Below are positions 11,833 through 21,311 of a stretch of 31,047 nt of DNA, one piece after another. A program made the position numbers and the translations under genes. A model generated the notes under the pieces. It searched no databases. It was not told where the DNA came from and saw only the letters and a program-made list of their open reading frames with translations. Every line of letters starts with the position of its first letter. The stretch's first letter is position 1. Source of the DNA: a virus; the IMG/VR virus record IMGVR_UViG_3300037041_000385, positions 1 to 31,047 of that record. One strand, 5' to 3'.

Positions 11833-14688
11833 ATGACACGAATACAATTAGCAACGGGCTTTCTTGAGGTGGATGTTGACTTCCCTATTACGGTGTCATT
11901 TAATGACATTCTGAAACGTGGGCAAAGGTCTGGCGGTTTCAGTCAATCCATCGAGGTGCAGGGCAACGCTAACAACCAAACTTTGTTAGGGTTGTATTTC
12001 GATGTGGACTTGGAAAACGACACTTTCAATAGAAACGTCAAAACAGAATGTAGCATAATTCAGAACGATGTTGAGGTGTTTAATGGCTTCATTCAACTTT
12101 TGGAGATTAAGCGAATAAACAAAGGGCGTTCCAACAACGAGCAAAAGATTACATACAGCGTATTCGTATTCGACGAGGTGGCTAATTTCTTTAACGCGAT
12201 GGCTGATTTTGAGTTAACCGATTTGAGCTTCCCCGAATATACCCATACATTTAACCGTGCTGAAATTATAGCTTCATGGCAGGACGGTCAAGAAGGGTAT
12301 TGCTACCCACCATTCGCCAAACAAGACAATGTTTATACGCTGAGAGATTTTAAACCTGCTTTGTTTGAGTACGAATATTTTAAAAAGATTTTTGCTGTGC
12401 ATGGTTACACGTTTGAGTTCGACCAATACGATGAGCCGACCTTGCGCATGGATAGGCGGATAGTGCCCTACAATGGCAAAGGGCAAAACCCACAACTTTC
12501 AGCGGTGCTACAAAACCAATATAAGGTGGTAGGTGAGCAGGAAACATACGATGAGTTGATTGCTCAGACGATGCCTTACGGATTTTTGCCAAGACCCGAT
12601 GCGATGTTGGCAAGTGTGATGCAAAGTTATGCAGCAACACAGCCCGAAATTGAACTAACGGAAATCCAAGACACTCAAAACCAATACAACGGAACTACTT
12701 TTTTACTCGAAAACTTAGCAGGTGAGCAGAGAACATGGACGTTCCTGAGTAGGTACAATGTAACCACGCGAGTAAGGGCTTACGATGATACAAATACTTT
12801 GGTTAACAACTGGCAAAACAACTTAGCGTCTGGAGTGAACCGAGTTGATATTATTGTTTCTTTGGTGATTCAAAGCACAACGGATGCCAATAAAAGACTT
12901 GTTTTGGACGTTGGCAGCCCTATTGATTCATGGGGCAATCAATCCTTTGTTGGTGGTGCAGGTTCATGGGTTAACTTAGGCACAGCGAGTATTGCAAGTG
13001 TCGGCAACTTAGGGTTGTTCGACCAAGGCGAAGAGGTGAGAATCACGCCTTTGATATTTGCCCGTGCGTTTACCAATACAGGAGAAGAAACAACCAATCA
13101 ACCAATATTCACAGTGTCACCATTTGGCACACCAATAATACCATACACAAATCAATTAGGCTATCGTATCTGGGATGGCACAGACAACCTACGCTTGGAG
13201 TTCGATATTGAAATAAACGATTTGTCATTTGAGGCAATACCAAACATCGAGGAATTGATAAGCGGCTCGGTTGTGGATATTTCTGCGTTTATACCTCAGA
13301 AGATTAAACAAAAAGATTTCATTAGTACAATCATAAAGACGTATAATTTATTATTAGAGCCCGACCCCACCAACGAACAAAACATCATAATTAGCACAAG
13401 GGATGCCTACTTAGATGCTGGTGTTGAGTGGGATTGGACTGCTAAATTAGCGCAGGATATTGAGAACAATATCACCTTCCTGAGCAACGATATTAACAGA
13501 GTGCAGGTCTATACATACAAAGAAGATAAAGACACTTTAAACACAGCATACCAAACGCAAATTAAAGAGGTGTACGGTGAAGCGCAATTGACCTTAGACA
13601 ACCAATACAAACGTGGTGAAGACGTGAATCAACTTATCTATTCGCCAACGCCAAACATAATGAGTGGCATCAATATCACTTTGCCATCGATTAACGGAAT
13701 AGACCCTGACATGAATCCAAGGGTGTTATTGAATAACGGTTTAGTGACGTGCAGCACAATGATGTTATATGATTCGTTGCTACCTGACACAACTGCTCAG
13801 AACGTAGTTGAAACGTTGCACACGTCAATGTTCGACAATGACCAACAACCGAATTTTAGTATCTGTTTTGATTCGCCAAAGTACTTATTTCATCCTACTC
13901 AGCAAGGGCAAACAACAAACTACCTTTATTTCCTGCATCATAAAAGAGAGGTTACAAACCTAAACAACGGTAAAATGTTTGTCGGTTATTTCGACCTTAC
14001 TGAGGTGGATTTCCAAAGGGTTGCAAGGCAGTTAAATTGGAAGATTTGGATTAAGGATAACGGATGGTTTTACATCAACAAAGTAGATAAATACAACGCA
14101 GGAAAGCGCACACTTACACGGGTTGAACTTATCACCTTAGACGATGAAAGCGACCTGAAACTACCCACCGTGATAGGTACAGGAACGCTACCGAATAGCA
14201 CTATTGTAACGAATGATTTTTTACTACAAGTGAATCAAAGCACGAATATAATCATGTCGCCAAACACACGAATACAAGGCGGTTATAATTTCGTGACGAT
14301 GCCAGATGTAACCATCATGGGAAATAGAAATACGGTGCTATCTCCAAACGTCCGAGTGATGGGCAATAATAACCGATGCGAAGCAGGGGCGGATGGGTCG
14401 ATTGTGTTAAGTGATGATGCAATCGTTTCTCAGCGCAGCACGGTTGTAGGTAATCGGAATGTGAATCAAGATGTCATAACCTTAGATTTAGAATCCACAC
14501 TTACGATTACGTTTGTGGCAGCGTTTGATTTCATTATCGAATCGGTTACATTTTTAACAACAGCCACAACTGAAACAATAGAAGTGAATGGAAACCCTTA
14601 TACATTTGGCGTTAAAATTATAACAGGGCAAATGGTTGAGGTTACCGTATTAGCCAACACTACAATCAATCTAAACATATACCGATGA
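11833..14688 (+). CDS. Large tail tip/baseplate protein with C-terminal beta-helix-like repeats
   Basis: A 951-aa protein and the largest in the genome. It begins MTRIQLATGFLEVDVDFPIT directly after the previous stop. The first two thirds alternate strands and short helices, as in tail hub or tail-associated proteins. Near residues 795-880 are short repeats of one form: NIIMSPNTRIQGGYNF, VTIMGNRNTVLSPNVRVMGN, STVVGNRNVNQ. This suggests a small parallel beta-helix, often used in receptor contact or trimerisation. The last ~70 residues form a beta domain. It overlaps the tape measure start by four bases. Role inferred from size and neighbours. Confidence 0.55.
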   Translation: MTRIQLATGFLEVDVDFPITVSFNDILKRGQRSGGFSQSIEVQGNANNQTLLGLYFDVDLENDTFNRNVKTECSIIQNDVEVFNGFIQLLEIKRINKGRSNNEQKITYSVFVFDEVANFFNAMADFELTDLSFPEYTHTFNRAEIIASWQDGQEGYCYPPFAKQDNVYTLRDFKPALFEYEYFKKIFAVHGYTFEFDQYDEPTLRMDRRIVPYNGKGQNPQLSAVLQNQYKVVGEQETYDELIAQTMPYGFLPRPDAMLASVMQSYAATQPEIELTEIQDTQNQYNGTTFLLENLAGEQRTWTFLSRYNVTTRVRAYDDTNTLVNNWQNNLASGVNRVDIIVSLVIQSTTDANKRLVLDVGSPIDSWGNQSFVGGAGSWVNLGTASIASVGNLGLFDQGEEVRITPLIFARAFTNTGEETTNQPIFTVSPFGTPIIPYTNQLGYRIWDGTDNLRLEFDIEINDLSFEAIPNIEELISGSVVDISAFIPQKIKQKDFISTIIKTYNLLLEPDPTNEQNIIISTRDAYLDAGVEWDWTAKLAQDIENNITFLSNDINRVQVYTYKEDKDTLNTAYQTQIKEVYGEAQLTLDNQYKRGEDVNQLIYSPTPNIMSGINITLPSINGIDPDMNPRVLLNNGLVTCSTMMLYDSLLPDTTAQNVVETLHTSMFDNDQQPNFSICFDSPKYLFHPTQQGQTTNYLYFLHHKREVTNLNNGKMFVGYFDLTEVDFQRVARQLNWKIWIKDNGWFYINKVDKYNAGKRTLTRVELITLDDESDLKLPTVIGTGTLPNSTIVTNDFLLQVNQSTNIIMSPNTRIQGGYNFVTMPDVTIMGNRNTVLSPNVRVMGNNNRCEAGADGSIVLSDDAIVSQRSTVVGNRNVNQDVITLDLESTLTITFVAAFDFIIESVTFLTTATTETIEVNGNPYTFGVKIITGQMVEVTVLANTTINLNIYR

Positions 14689-16868
14689 GCGAACAAAGAG
14701 TAATATCTTATAAAATAGAAGTTGACGATGCACCCGTAAAGTCATTAAAGCAGCAACTTCGCGAGGCAACATTAGAAGCGCAACGATTAGCCACAGCCGA
14801 GATAGTTGACGAGAAGGCGCTACAAGCAGCGATTCAAAAGACCGCTGAGTTAAAAGACCAAATGATGGACGTTAACGAGCAGGTAACGGAACTTGCAGCA
14901 GGTTCACCATTTGAGAAAATGAAAAACAGCATCGGTGGGGTGCAAGGCGCTTTGATGAATTTGGACTTTGACAAGGCAGCAACGTCCGCTAAGGCTTTGA
15001 CAAATACCATAACCAATTTGAACCCAGCAGCGATGGCTTCACAGTTTGCTGCATTTGGTGGTGTGATTATGCAGTTAGGCAGGGCAGTGGGTATGCTGAC
15101 AATCAAGTTCGTTCAGATGGGTATTGCCTTGCTGGCGAATCCTATATTCTTATTGGTGGCTGCGATTGTGGCTATTGTGGCAGCGGTTGTGATATTTTTA
15201 CATAAGATAGGGGTACTTCAAAAGATACTCGATGTATTGATGTTGCCCATTAATATGCTTATTGATGGATTCTATGCCCTTACAGATGCGATTGGGATAA
15301 CGTCGAAGGCTGCCGAAGAGGAAGCTGAAAAGATTAAAACAGCATATGAAGAATCATCCAAAGCAATAGATGAAAGAGGTAAAATATTAGAGGCTCAGGT
15401 CGGGAATGAATTAGAATTGCTGAAAGCGCGAAGCACGGGAACGGAAGAGGATTTAGAGAAGATTAGGAAAAAGGAAGAGCAACTTTTATTCGTTAAGCAG
15501 AAGGGCGCTCAGGATAGTTTGAAATTGGCGCAAAGCACGTTAGACCAAATGAAAAACAACTCCGAAATAACGGAGGAGGAATTAGAAAAGCAGCGGTTAA
15601 TAGTCCTTGATTTGCAGTTAGCATACGACAAAGCAAAGACCGCATCACTATCTTATTTCGCTCAGCGTATTGCAGACGCATCAAAAGCAAAGACTGAAGC
15701 CGATGAGAAGGCAGCCGAGTTGGATAAAAAGAATAGCGAAGAGGCGGCAGCCAACGCGAAACGAGCAAGAGAAGAATCAAAAAGACGAGCAGAAGAAGAA
15801 GCGAAGCTATTAATTGAGCGCAAAAGATTCTTAAAGGATATCGAGTTAAATGCAATTGAAGATGACCGGCAAAGGGAGTTAGCAATATCTCAGGAGAAAC
15901 TGAAACGCGAACAAGAGGATTTGATGAACACCGTGAATTGGATGCGTTATTCAAAGGAGCAACAAGAGCAAATCACAAAGGACTTTCAGAATAGAGAAGC
16001 GCAGTTGATTGTTGATTTCAACACGCAGACGGGTGTCATAGCCAAAGCGAAAATGGCAACTGATTTGGCGCTGGCAAAAGAGAAAGCAGCCAAAGAAAAA
16101 GAAGATTTAGAGCAGCAGCGCAGAAGTTTGTTTGACTTGGAGATGCAATATCAACAAGCCATATTGGATGAGAATGATTTTGCTACTAAAAACGCTTTGC
16201 TCCAAGCACAATACGATGAAGAGTTAAGGTTGCTAAAACAGTCTTTGGATGACAAAGAGTTGAGCCAAGAGGAATATAATGCGAAGATTAAACTATTAGA
16301 TGCAAATTTAGCCACAAGCAAAAAAGAAAACACGGATAAAGAAACGCAGCAGGAAAAAGATTTACGTGACAAAAAGATAGAAATGGCGTTTGCTGCTTCA
16401 AGTGCTATCATGGGGCTTATGAATGCCTTATCTAAAGACAATGAGGCAAACGCTCGCAGGATGTTTAAAATAAACAAAGCGTATCAGATAGGGCAAGCGG
16501 TGGCGAATACTGCCTTAGCGGTTACGGGTGCGTTAACTGCTGGAGGTAACCCAATGAAGTTAGCAACGGGCGCTCAGTTCATTGAAGCGGGTATTGTTGC
16601 TGTCAATGGCGCGGCTCAAATAGCAACGATTGCAAAGACTAAATTTGAGGGAGGCGGTAGCACACCACCATCGAATATAACGGGCGGTTCAATGTCTACA
16701 CCATCAATGGGGCAACCCCAACAAACACCTCAGATAAATATGTTTGAAAACAACCAAAACAACCAACCAATGAGCGGTGTGAATAAGGTGTCTGTTGTGG
16801 ATTATACGGATATACAAAACACAGGCAACCGCGTTGCTATGTTGCAAAATGCAGTATCTTTGGGCTAA
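14685..16868 (+). CDS. Tape measure protein
   Basis: A 727-aa protein with a helical N-terminus (SLKQQLREATLEAQRLATAE), a hydrophobic stretch near residues 130-200 (GIALLANPIFLLVAAIVAIV, AAVVIFLHKIGVL), long charged coiled coils (residues about 215-560, rich in E/K/A) and an alanine/glycine region then an asparagine/glutamine-rich tail. This is the standard tape measure build; it sets tail length and may insert into the host membrane at DNA entry. At about 0.15 nm per residue it predicts a tail of roughly 110 nm. No sheath gene is seen, so siphovirus-like morphology is likely. No lytic domain is visible. Confidence 0.85.
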   Translation: MSEQRVISYKIEVDDAPVKSLKQQLREATLEAQRLATAEIVDEKALQAAIQKTAELKDQMMDVNEQVTELAAGSPFEKMKNSIGGVQGALMNLDFDKAATSAKALTNTITNLNPAAMASQFAAFGGVIMQLGRAVGMLTIKFVQMGIALLANPIFLLVAAIVAIVAAVVIFLHKIGVLQKILDVLMLPINMLIDGFYALTDAIGITSKAAEEEAEKIKTAYEESSKAIDERGKILEAQVGNELELLKARSTGTEEDLEKIRKKEEQLLFVKQKGAQDSLKLAQSTLDQMKNNSEITEEELEKQRLIVLDLQLAYDKAKTASLSYFAQRIADASKAKTEADEKAAELDKKNSEEAAANAKRAREESKRRAEEEAKLLIERKRFLKDIELNAIEDDRQRELAISQEKLKREQEDLMNTVNWMRYSKEQQEQITKDFQNREAQLIVDFNTQTGVIAKAKMATDLALAKEKAAKEKEDLEQQRRSLFDLEMQYQQAILDENDFATKNALLQAQYDEELRLLKQSLDDKELSQEEYNAKIKLLDANLATSKKENTDKETQQEKDLRDKKIEMAFAASSAIMGLMNALSKDNEANARRMFKINKAYQIGQAVANTALAVTGALTAGGNPMKLATGAQFIEAGIVAVNGAAQIATIAKTKFEGGGSTPPSNITGGSMSTPSMGQPQQTPQINMFENNQNNQPMSGVNKVSVVDYTDIQNTGNRVAMLQNAVSLG
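16834..16862 (+). promoter_or_regulatory. Promoter candidate before gene 16879
   Basis: TTG (16834-16836), 18 bp, then TATCTTTG (16855-16862), at the very end of the tape measure gene. The predicted start lies about 10 bases before the ATG at 16879. The spacing is slightly short of 19-21. Confidence 0.4.
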
Positions 16869-16878
16869 AATTAAGACT

Positions 16879-17430
16879 ATGATTAAGTACGTTAAAGGAA
16901 ATCAAGAATATAAGTTGAAGAATTTACCAAAGGAAATTACGCTTTTGGAGATGTCAAAAGTTGCCATAATCTTAAAAGATGGCACTACCTTAGACAAGGT
17001 CGATACCTATTTAAAAGTAATTGATATTTTGGGCGATAAGGGCTTATCGGATGTAATTTCGTTTACCAATATTCAACAATTTGCCGACAACTTTCAAAAG
17101 GAAGCACCGAAAAAAATCAAGAAAACAATCGAGGTGAACGGGCGTAAATACGTATACAATCCTGAGCCAAGCGCACGTGCGGTGTCATTGGTTGAAAAGA
17201 ACATCACGAACAATAACGGTTTGGTGTATCTGTTTGCGATTGCTTATGAAGATGAGCAGTTAACAATCAAAGAACACAACGACCCTGCGCACATTAAGCA
17301 CAAGGTTGATTTATTCGGCTCAAATGTCATGGCGGACGTATCGACCCCCGTATTGGTTAAGATGACCGATTTGTTTATTCAAAATACAAAGCAACTGAAT
17401 GAAGGTGTGGCAGTGGAAGCAAATCAATAA
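16879..17430 (+). CDS. Putative tail assembly chaperone, first of pair
   Basis: A 183-aa protein from ATG at 16879 (an upstream in-frame ATG lies inside the tape measure gene and was rejected). The first half contains KNLPKEITLLEMSKVAIILK and VDTYLKVIDILGDKGLSDVI, a mixed alpha/beta pattern seen in proteins beside Bacteroidetes phage tape measure genes. The second half (KTIEVNGRKYVYNPEPSARA and on) looks like a separate alpha/beta domain. The next gene starts 32 bases before its stop, in the +1 frame, recalling the overlapping chaperone genes (G/GT) of siphoviruses. Identification is from context. Confidence 0.45.
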   Translation: MIKYVKGNQEYKLKNLPKEITLLEMSKVAIILKDGTTLDKVDTYLKVIDILGDKGLSDVISFTNIQQFADNFQKEAPKKIKKTIEVNGRKYVYNPEPSARAVSLVEKNITNNNGLVYLFAIAYEDEQLTIKEHNDPAHIKHKVDLFGSNVMADVSTPVLVKMTDLFIQNTKQLNEGVAVEANQ

Positions 17431-18121
17431 GGCTATTGCTGAGGGGTTTATTTCGCGCATGATTCTATTCGTTTCTATCTTAACGGAAACACCCGAAGAG
17501 GAAATCGAAACTTTGCCATCGAGTGAACTAATTAAGCGGTTCAAAACGATTCAGCATTTAGGACAAGTGAATGACAATAACAAAGACGTTATTGATTTGG
17601 GTATTGAACTGAGTTTTATTCCGTTTAAACAACTCACATTCGGACAGTTCATTGATTTGGAAACGATGGTATCTGAAGATTGGGAGGGCAATTTCTGCAA
17701 GATAGTCGCATCAATTTACCTACATTCTGAGGGCGGTGGATTGTATGAAACGAAGCCCGAACCATACGAACATATAAATGTTTCACACCGTGCTGAACTA
17801 ATTGAAGAGTGTGAAATATCGGATGTTTACGGTGCAGTGCAAAAGTACCTTAAATGGCGTCAAACATTCTTTAATTCTTACGAACTATTTGCTGACCCGT
17901 TTGAGGGTATGGATGAAAGCAACGAAGAGGACAAGCAAGTTATTGAGCAAGAAAAGAAACGCTTGCAGAATAGTGGCGACCAATGGATGAACATTCTAAA
18001 TACTTTGACCGATAACGATGTAACCAAGTTTGAGGACGTACTTAGAATGAATGTTTACCTGGTGTTTAATCAATTGACGCATTTGAAATCTGTAACAAAA
18101 AACAGTCTTTCTACGTTATAA
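17399..18121 (+). CDS. Putative tail assembly chaperone, second of pair
   Basis: A 240-aa, mostly helical protein with LSFIPFKQLTFGQFIDLETM (about residues 71-90), a segment I associate with Bacteroidetes phage chaperone-like proteins, and an acidic region (EGMDESNEEDKQVIEQEKKR). It starts at ATG 17399, immediately after an in-frame TGA, within the end of the previous gene and in its +1 frame. Normal initiation or termination-reinitiation is enough to explain expression; a programmed +1 shift inside the 32-base overlap would give a fusion. Its last bases carry the TACGTTATAAG motif for the next gene. Confidence 0.45.
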   Translation: MKVWQWKQINKAIAEGFISRMILFVSILTETPEEEIETLPSSELIKRFKTIQHLGQVNDNNKDVIDLGIELSFIPFKQLTFGQFIDLETMVSEDWEGNFCKIVASIYLHSEGGGLYETKPEPYEHINVSHRAELIEECEISDVYGAVQKYLKWRQTFFNSYELFADPFEGMDESNEEDKQVIEQEKKRLQNSGDQWMNILNTLTDNDVTKFEDVLRMNVYLVFNQLTHLKSVTKNSLSTL

Positions 18122-18123
18122 GC
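18112..18123 (+). promoter_or_regulatory. Start-proximal motif TACGTTATAAGC
   Basis: TACGTTATAAG, then C, ends at base 18123, directly before the GTG at 18124. It is identical over 11 bases to the motifs at 9993 and 21300. A TTTG lies at 18082-18085, 26 bp upstream, longer than the usual spacer. It marks the start of the capsid module. Confidence 0.45.
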
Positions 18124-19599
18124 GTGGAGCAGATTGCAGAATATTACGTTACCCTAAAACCAACGCACGACAAAGGCAGAAATGCCGATGGTATGCACCA
18201 TATCGCGTTTGTTGAAGACCCTGCAATTGAAGAGATAGGCATATACCTAAACGCGCATGATTCGCGCATTGTAGCGGACGAAGATATCCAAAAGAAAATT
18301 TTAGAATACTTAAAATCATGCGGTCAAGAAGTGCCATCACATTGGCGCGAAGTTACCGACGAAGAGTATCTAGCAGCACGTGAAATTGAACTAACTACAG
18401 ACCCTACAAGCCGCGAATCTTATAATGATTTACCAGACCCTAAAGGTGGCGGTCAATGGCTTGTCAGGTATAAATATTTCGGACCAAGAGACGATAGAAA
18501 CAGAACATTCTGCGCTGAGGTGTTATCGTTAGCACGTATCTATACCGAAGAGGAAATACAAAACGGTTTATTCAATCCTGAGTTCGGCAACTATTCAATA
18601 TTTGATTACAAAGGTTCGTATGGATGCCGACACGTTTGGAAGCGCCAAATCTATTATGAAGACTACGAAGATGATGAAGTTCGCAAGGTTGGTTTTGTGC
18701 CCCGTGTTGTTTCACGTTTAGATGACACCGATGCAACAACATTAAATGCGTATTTGTCTAAGGATGAAAAGATGCAGGTGGTTGCTCCGTTGCTTATTCC
18801 TGAAAAGAAAGTATTTCGCAATGATGAACTTGGGAGATACTATATGATATTTTCCAAAGAAACGATTACTGAACTTCGCGAAATTGCCCACAACAAAGGT
18901 ATCTTGATGAGCAAAAACTTATTTAAAGACACCCACGATGGAGGCGTAGCACCAAGCTACATATTGGACGAGTGGCAAACCGAATCTGAAGATGACAAGG
19001 CATATACTGAGTATGGGTTTAACATACAACGATGCCCCGTTGGCACTTGGATGGTGATGAGCCAAATCACAGACAAGGAGTATTGGAAAAAAGAAATTAA
19101 AATAAATAAGAAACACGCGTATTCAATCGAGGCGCTTATCAATTTATCAATCATAAAAATGCAGAAAATGGCAGAAACACAAAAAGTTGTTTTACCTGAT
19201 GGCGAGCACTTAATCAATGGCACAATTTACGTTGTGGAAGGTGGTGAAGTTGTATCGACTAAAGAGGTAACAGAACAACAAGAAGAGGTCATTGAGGAGG
19301 TTGCTGAAAAAGCAGTTGAAACAATGACAGTGCACACAGAGGTGAAACCCGAAGAGCAGATGTCTGTTCACACGGAAGAGCCTAAGCCCGTAACAGAGAT
19401 GGAAGCGGTAGTACCAACACCCGAAGCACCAGCGGAGGACGAAAGAGTGAGTAAATTAGAATCTCAGATGGGGGAAATGGTTACGGAGATTGCAACGCTT
19501 AGAGCGATGATTGAAACACCAGCACCCGTTGAAGATGTTGAAGTACAAATGAGTGGTTCATTGTGGCGTTCAATTGCTGCTTTGAGAAGTAAAAAGTAA
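18124..19599 (+). CDS. Capsid maturation protease (XkdF-like) fused to MuF-like insert and scaffold
   Basis: A 491-aa protein from GTG at 18124. Residues 26-40 (HIAFVEDPAIEEIGI) and 215-345 follow the XkdF prohead protease layout, including APLLIPEKKVFRNDELGRYY (221-240), KDTHDGG with H271 and AYSIEAL with S334, the likely catalytic His and Ser. Between them residues 112-178 (TFCAEVL, NPEFGNYSIFDYKGSYGCRH, VWKRQIYY) resemble the MuF/SPP1 gp7 head-morphogenesis domain. The C-terminal 130 residues are Glu/Val/Pro-rich, then coiled coil (VSKLESQMGEMVTEIATLRA), as in a scaffold. One chain thus seems to combine protease, inner-head and scaffold functions, directly before the capsid gene. Confidence 0.7.
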   Translation: MEQIAEYYVTLKPTHDKGRNADGMHHIAFVEDPAIEEIGIYLNAHDSRIVADEDIQKKILEYLKSCGQEVPSHWREVTDEEYLAAREIELTTDPTSRESYNDLPDPKGGGQWLVRYKYFGPRDDRNRTFCAEVLSLARIYTEEEIQNGLFNPEFGNYSIFDYKGSYGCRHVWKRQIYYEDYEDDEVRKVGFVPRVVSRLDDTDATTLNAYLSKDEKMQVVAPLLIPEKKVFRNDELGRYYMIFSKETITELREIAHNKGILMSKNLFKDTHDGGVAPSYILDEWQTESEDDKAYTEYGFNIQRCPVGTWMVMSQITDKEYWKKEIKINKKHAYSIEALINLSIIKMQKMAETQKVVLPDGEHLINGTIYVVEGGEVVSTKEVTEQQEEVIEEVAEKAVETMTVHTEVKPEEQMSVHTEEPKPVTEMEAVVPTPEAPAEDERVSKLESQMGEMVTEIATLRAMIETPAPVEDVEVQMSGSLWRSIAALRSKK

Positions 19600-19619
19600 A
19601 AACTAAAAACACATAAAAA

Positions 19620-20639
19620 ATGAAAAATAACGAAACCGTTACATTCAACTTTGGTGAGAAGTCAATCTCACTATCTGCAAACGACTTCATGAATGGAGTT
19701 GCTTCAACTGAGGGCGTAAATGCCAATTTGGCAATGACCGTTGATGCCTCAGCAAACTACGCTACAAACGCGCAGGAATATTTTACACGTGCAATGATTG
19801 GCGACGAGGCAAGCCGCACAAACTTTCGTCAATTGCTTGGTGTTAAAGACCGCGTAAAATTAGGTGGTGTAACTACTACGGGTATCAATATCAAACCTTA
19901 TGCGGCTGTATTCAACCCTGACAACACAACTGTTGTTCAAAAAGAGTACGTTGTGCAGCCTTTGATGTGGGGAACGAAGTTCGATGTTCGTTCATTGGAG
20001 ATTGCTTTCATGTCTGACCAACTTGCAAAAGGGTCAAACAACTTTAGCGACCAATTCGCGTTCATGACTTTCTTTTATGCGGAAGTTGAAAGACGCATCC
20101 AAGAAGATATGGAATTGTTGACGTTCCAAGGCGTTTTGGCTACGGATGGCGTTGATGGTTTGGAAACATTGTTGGCAGTTGATGGTAACGTATTGTTTCC
20201 AACAGCAGGCAACGGAGGTGTAGCTTCGGCTGTAACGTCTGCAAACGTAATCGCAAAACTTACACAAGCAAGAAACGTTGTACCAAAGGCAATTCGTAAG
20301 CGCTCAGATTTCGTTTATATCGTTTCACAAAACGTTTATGATGCTTTGGCGGATATCGTTGCTGAAAACAAAGCAAGTGGTTTGTACTATTTAGAAGGTG
20401 AAACAATGCGTTTTCAAGGTCGTCAAGTTTACCTTGCCGATGGTGCATCTGACAACACAATCATTTGTACGTATTGGGAAAACTTGGTTAACGTTATGGA
20501 CTTGATGTCTGACGAGGTTGGATTCAACACAGTTGACTTCATGGGTACTACATTGGAGCGTTCAATTGGTATTCGTGCAGACTTCAAGTTCCAACCATCG
20601 TATGTTAATTCAAACGAAATCTACTTGCACACATTTTAA
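19620..20639 (+). CDS. Major capsid protein (HK97 fold)
   Basis: A 339-aa protein of typical size. It has a short N-terminal arm, NAQEYFTRAMIGDEASRTNF (about residues 47-67), VVQKEYVVQPLMWGTKFDVR (about 105-124), a long helix (FAFMTFFYAEVERRIQEDME) matching the HK97 spine helix, and a domain with FVYIVSQNVYDALADIV. It follows the protease/scaffold gene and is followed by its own terminator, as expected for the most expressed virion gene. It uses an A-rich leader (20 bases) without a Shine-Dalgarno site. Mature N-terminal cleavage by the upstream protease is possible but cannot be placed. Confidence 0.88.
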   Translation: MKNNETVTFNFGEKSISLSANDFMNGVASTEGVNANLAMTVDASANYATNAQEYFTRAMIGDEASRTNFRQLLGVKDRVKLGGVTTTGINIKPYAAVFNPDNTTVVQKEYVVQPLMWGTKFDVRSLEIAFMSDQLAKGSNNFSDQFAFMTFFYAEVERRIQEDMELLTFQGVLATDGVDGLETLLAVDGNVLFPTAGNGGVASAVTSANVIAKLTQARNVVPKAIRKRSDFVYIVSQNVYDALADIVAENKASGLYYLEGETMRFQGRQVYLADGASDNTIICTYWENLVNVMDLMSDEVGFNTVDFMGTTLERSIGIRADFKFQPSYVNSNEIYLHTF

Positions 20640-20646
20640 TTGATTG

Positions 20647-20680
20647 AGGGGAGTTGAAATACACTCCCCTTCATTTATTC
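20647..20680 (+). terminator. Terminator after the capsid gene
   Basis: AGGGGAGT (20647-20654) pairs with ACTCCCCT (20663-20670), an 8-bp stem with an 8-nt loop, followed by TCATTTATTC. The U-run is imperfect, so it probably attenuates rather than stops transcription into the tail tube gene. Confidence 0.65.
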
Positions 20681-20700
20681 ACTTTTAAAAATTAAAAATT

Positions 20701-21249
20701 ATGCCAGTATGTAGTAATATAGTAGGTATTCCAAAGGACTGCGGAGACAACAATCAAGGCTCAATTAAACGTGCTGCGTTGTTGGACTACGAAGATTTGG
20801 TATCCGTAACCTTAACAACGGGAGGCACAGCCGACACCGATAACATTGCGAGCGCGATTTCAATTGAAGTTGGTTCTCAATTTGAGGAGTTTTATTTTCC
20901 AAAAGATACAAGCTCATTCAACCAAGAATTGGTGCAAGATTTGGCAGCAGACACGCATGGATTTAGCCAAACTTTGACGCTTGGTTTCAGACGAATCGAC
21001 ACACGCAAAAGAAACGCTATCAGTTTACTTTGTGCAGGGCGACGCGATTTGATTGCTTTGGTTGAAGATTGGAATGGTGATTGGTGGTTGCTTGGACGCG
21101 AGCAAGGTCTTCGCGTAACTGCAAGCACGATGAATACTCAGGAAGGACGCACAGCAGGACAGTTAGCCCCTATCACTTTGACGGGTGAATATGAGCCGAC
21201 TATGTTGGTGAAAGTTCAAACAGCGGTTGCCGAGGCGTTTGTATCGTAA
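20701..21249 (+). CDS. Major tail (tube) protein
   Basis: A 182-aa beta-rich protein (SVTLTTGGTADTDNIASAIS, TLGFRRIDTRKRNAISLLCA, LVEDWNGDWWLLGREQGLRV, LAPITLTGEYEPTMLVKVQT) matching the tube proteins of Bacteroidetes siphoviruses as I know them. The pattern of a strand pair, a helix and a final ITLTGEYEP strand fits the tail-tube fold. Strong terminators before and after make it a separately dosed gene, in keeping with many copies per virion. It lies after the capsid gene rather than beside the tape measure, reflecting the unusual order here. Confidence 0.7.
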   Translation: MPVCSNIVGIPKDCGDNNQGSIKRAALLDYEDLVSVTLTTGGTADTDNIASAISIEVGSQFEEFYFPKDTSSFNQELVQDLAADTHGFSQTLTLGFRRIDTRKRNAISLLCAGRRDLIALVEDWNGDWWLLGREQGLRVTASTMNTQEGRTAGQLAPITLTGEYEPTMLVKVQTAVAEAFVS

Positions 21250-21272
21250 GGTTCAAAATTAAAAAAATAAAG

Positions 21273-21300
21273 AGGGAGTGTAACAACTCCCTTTTTTTTT
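21273..21300 (+). terminator. Strong rho-independent terminator
   Basis: AGGGAGT (21273-21279) pairs with ACTCCCT (21286-21292) with a 6-nt loop and is followed by a run of T through 21300. It ends exactly where the TACGTTATAAG motif of the next gene begins, so the downstream genes need a new start or read-through. Confidence 0.9.
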
Positions 21301-21311
21301 ACGTTATAAGT
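21300..21311 (+). promoter_or_regulatory. Start-proximal motif TACGTTATAAGT after a terminator
   Basis: TACGTTATAAGT occupies the 12 bases between the terminator T-run and the ATG at 21312. As the only DNA between a strong terminator and the next gene, it is well placed to be a core promoter for a leaderless transcript. No -33 TTG is found at the usual distance, where the terminator stem lies. Confidence 0.5.

Noticed and set aside
17399-17430. Programmed +1 frameshift in the chaperone-like overlap driven by the unusual tRNA-Gly
   Set aside because: No in-frame GGA glycine codon or clear slippery site lies in the 32-base overlap, and the second gene has its own ATG directly after a stop, so ordinary initiation suffices.
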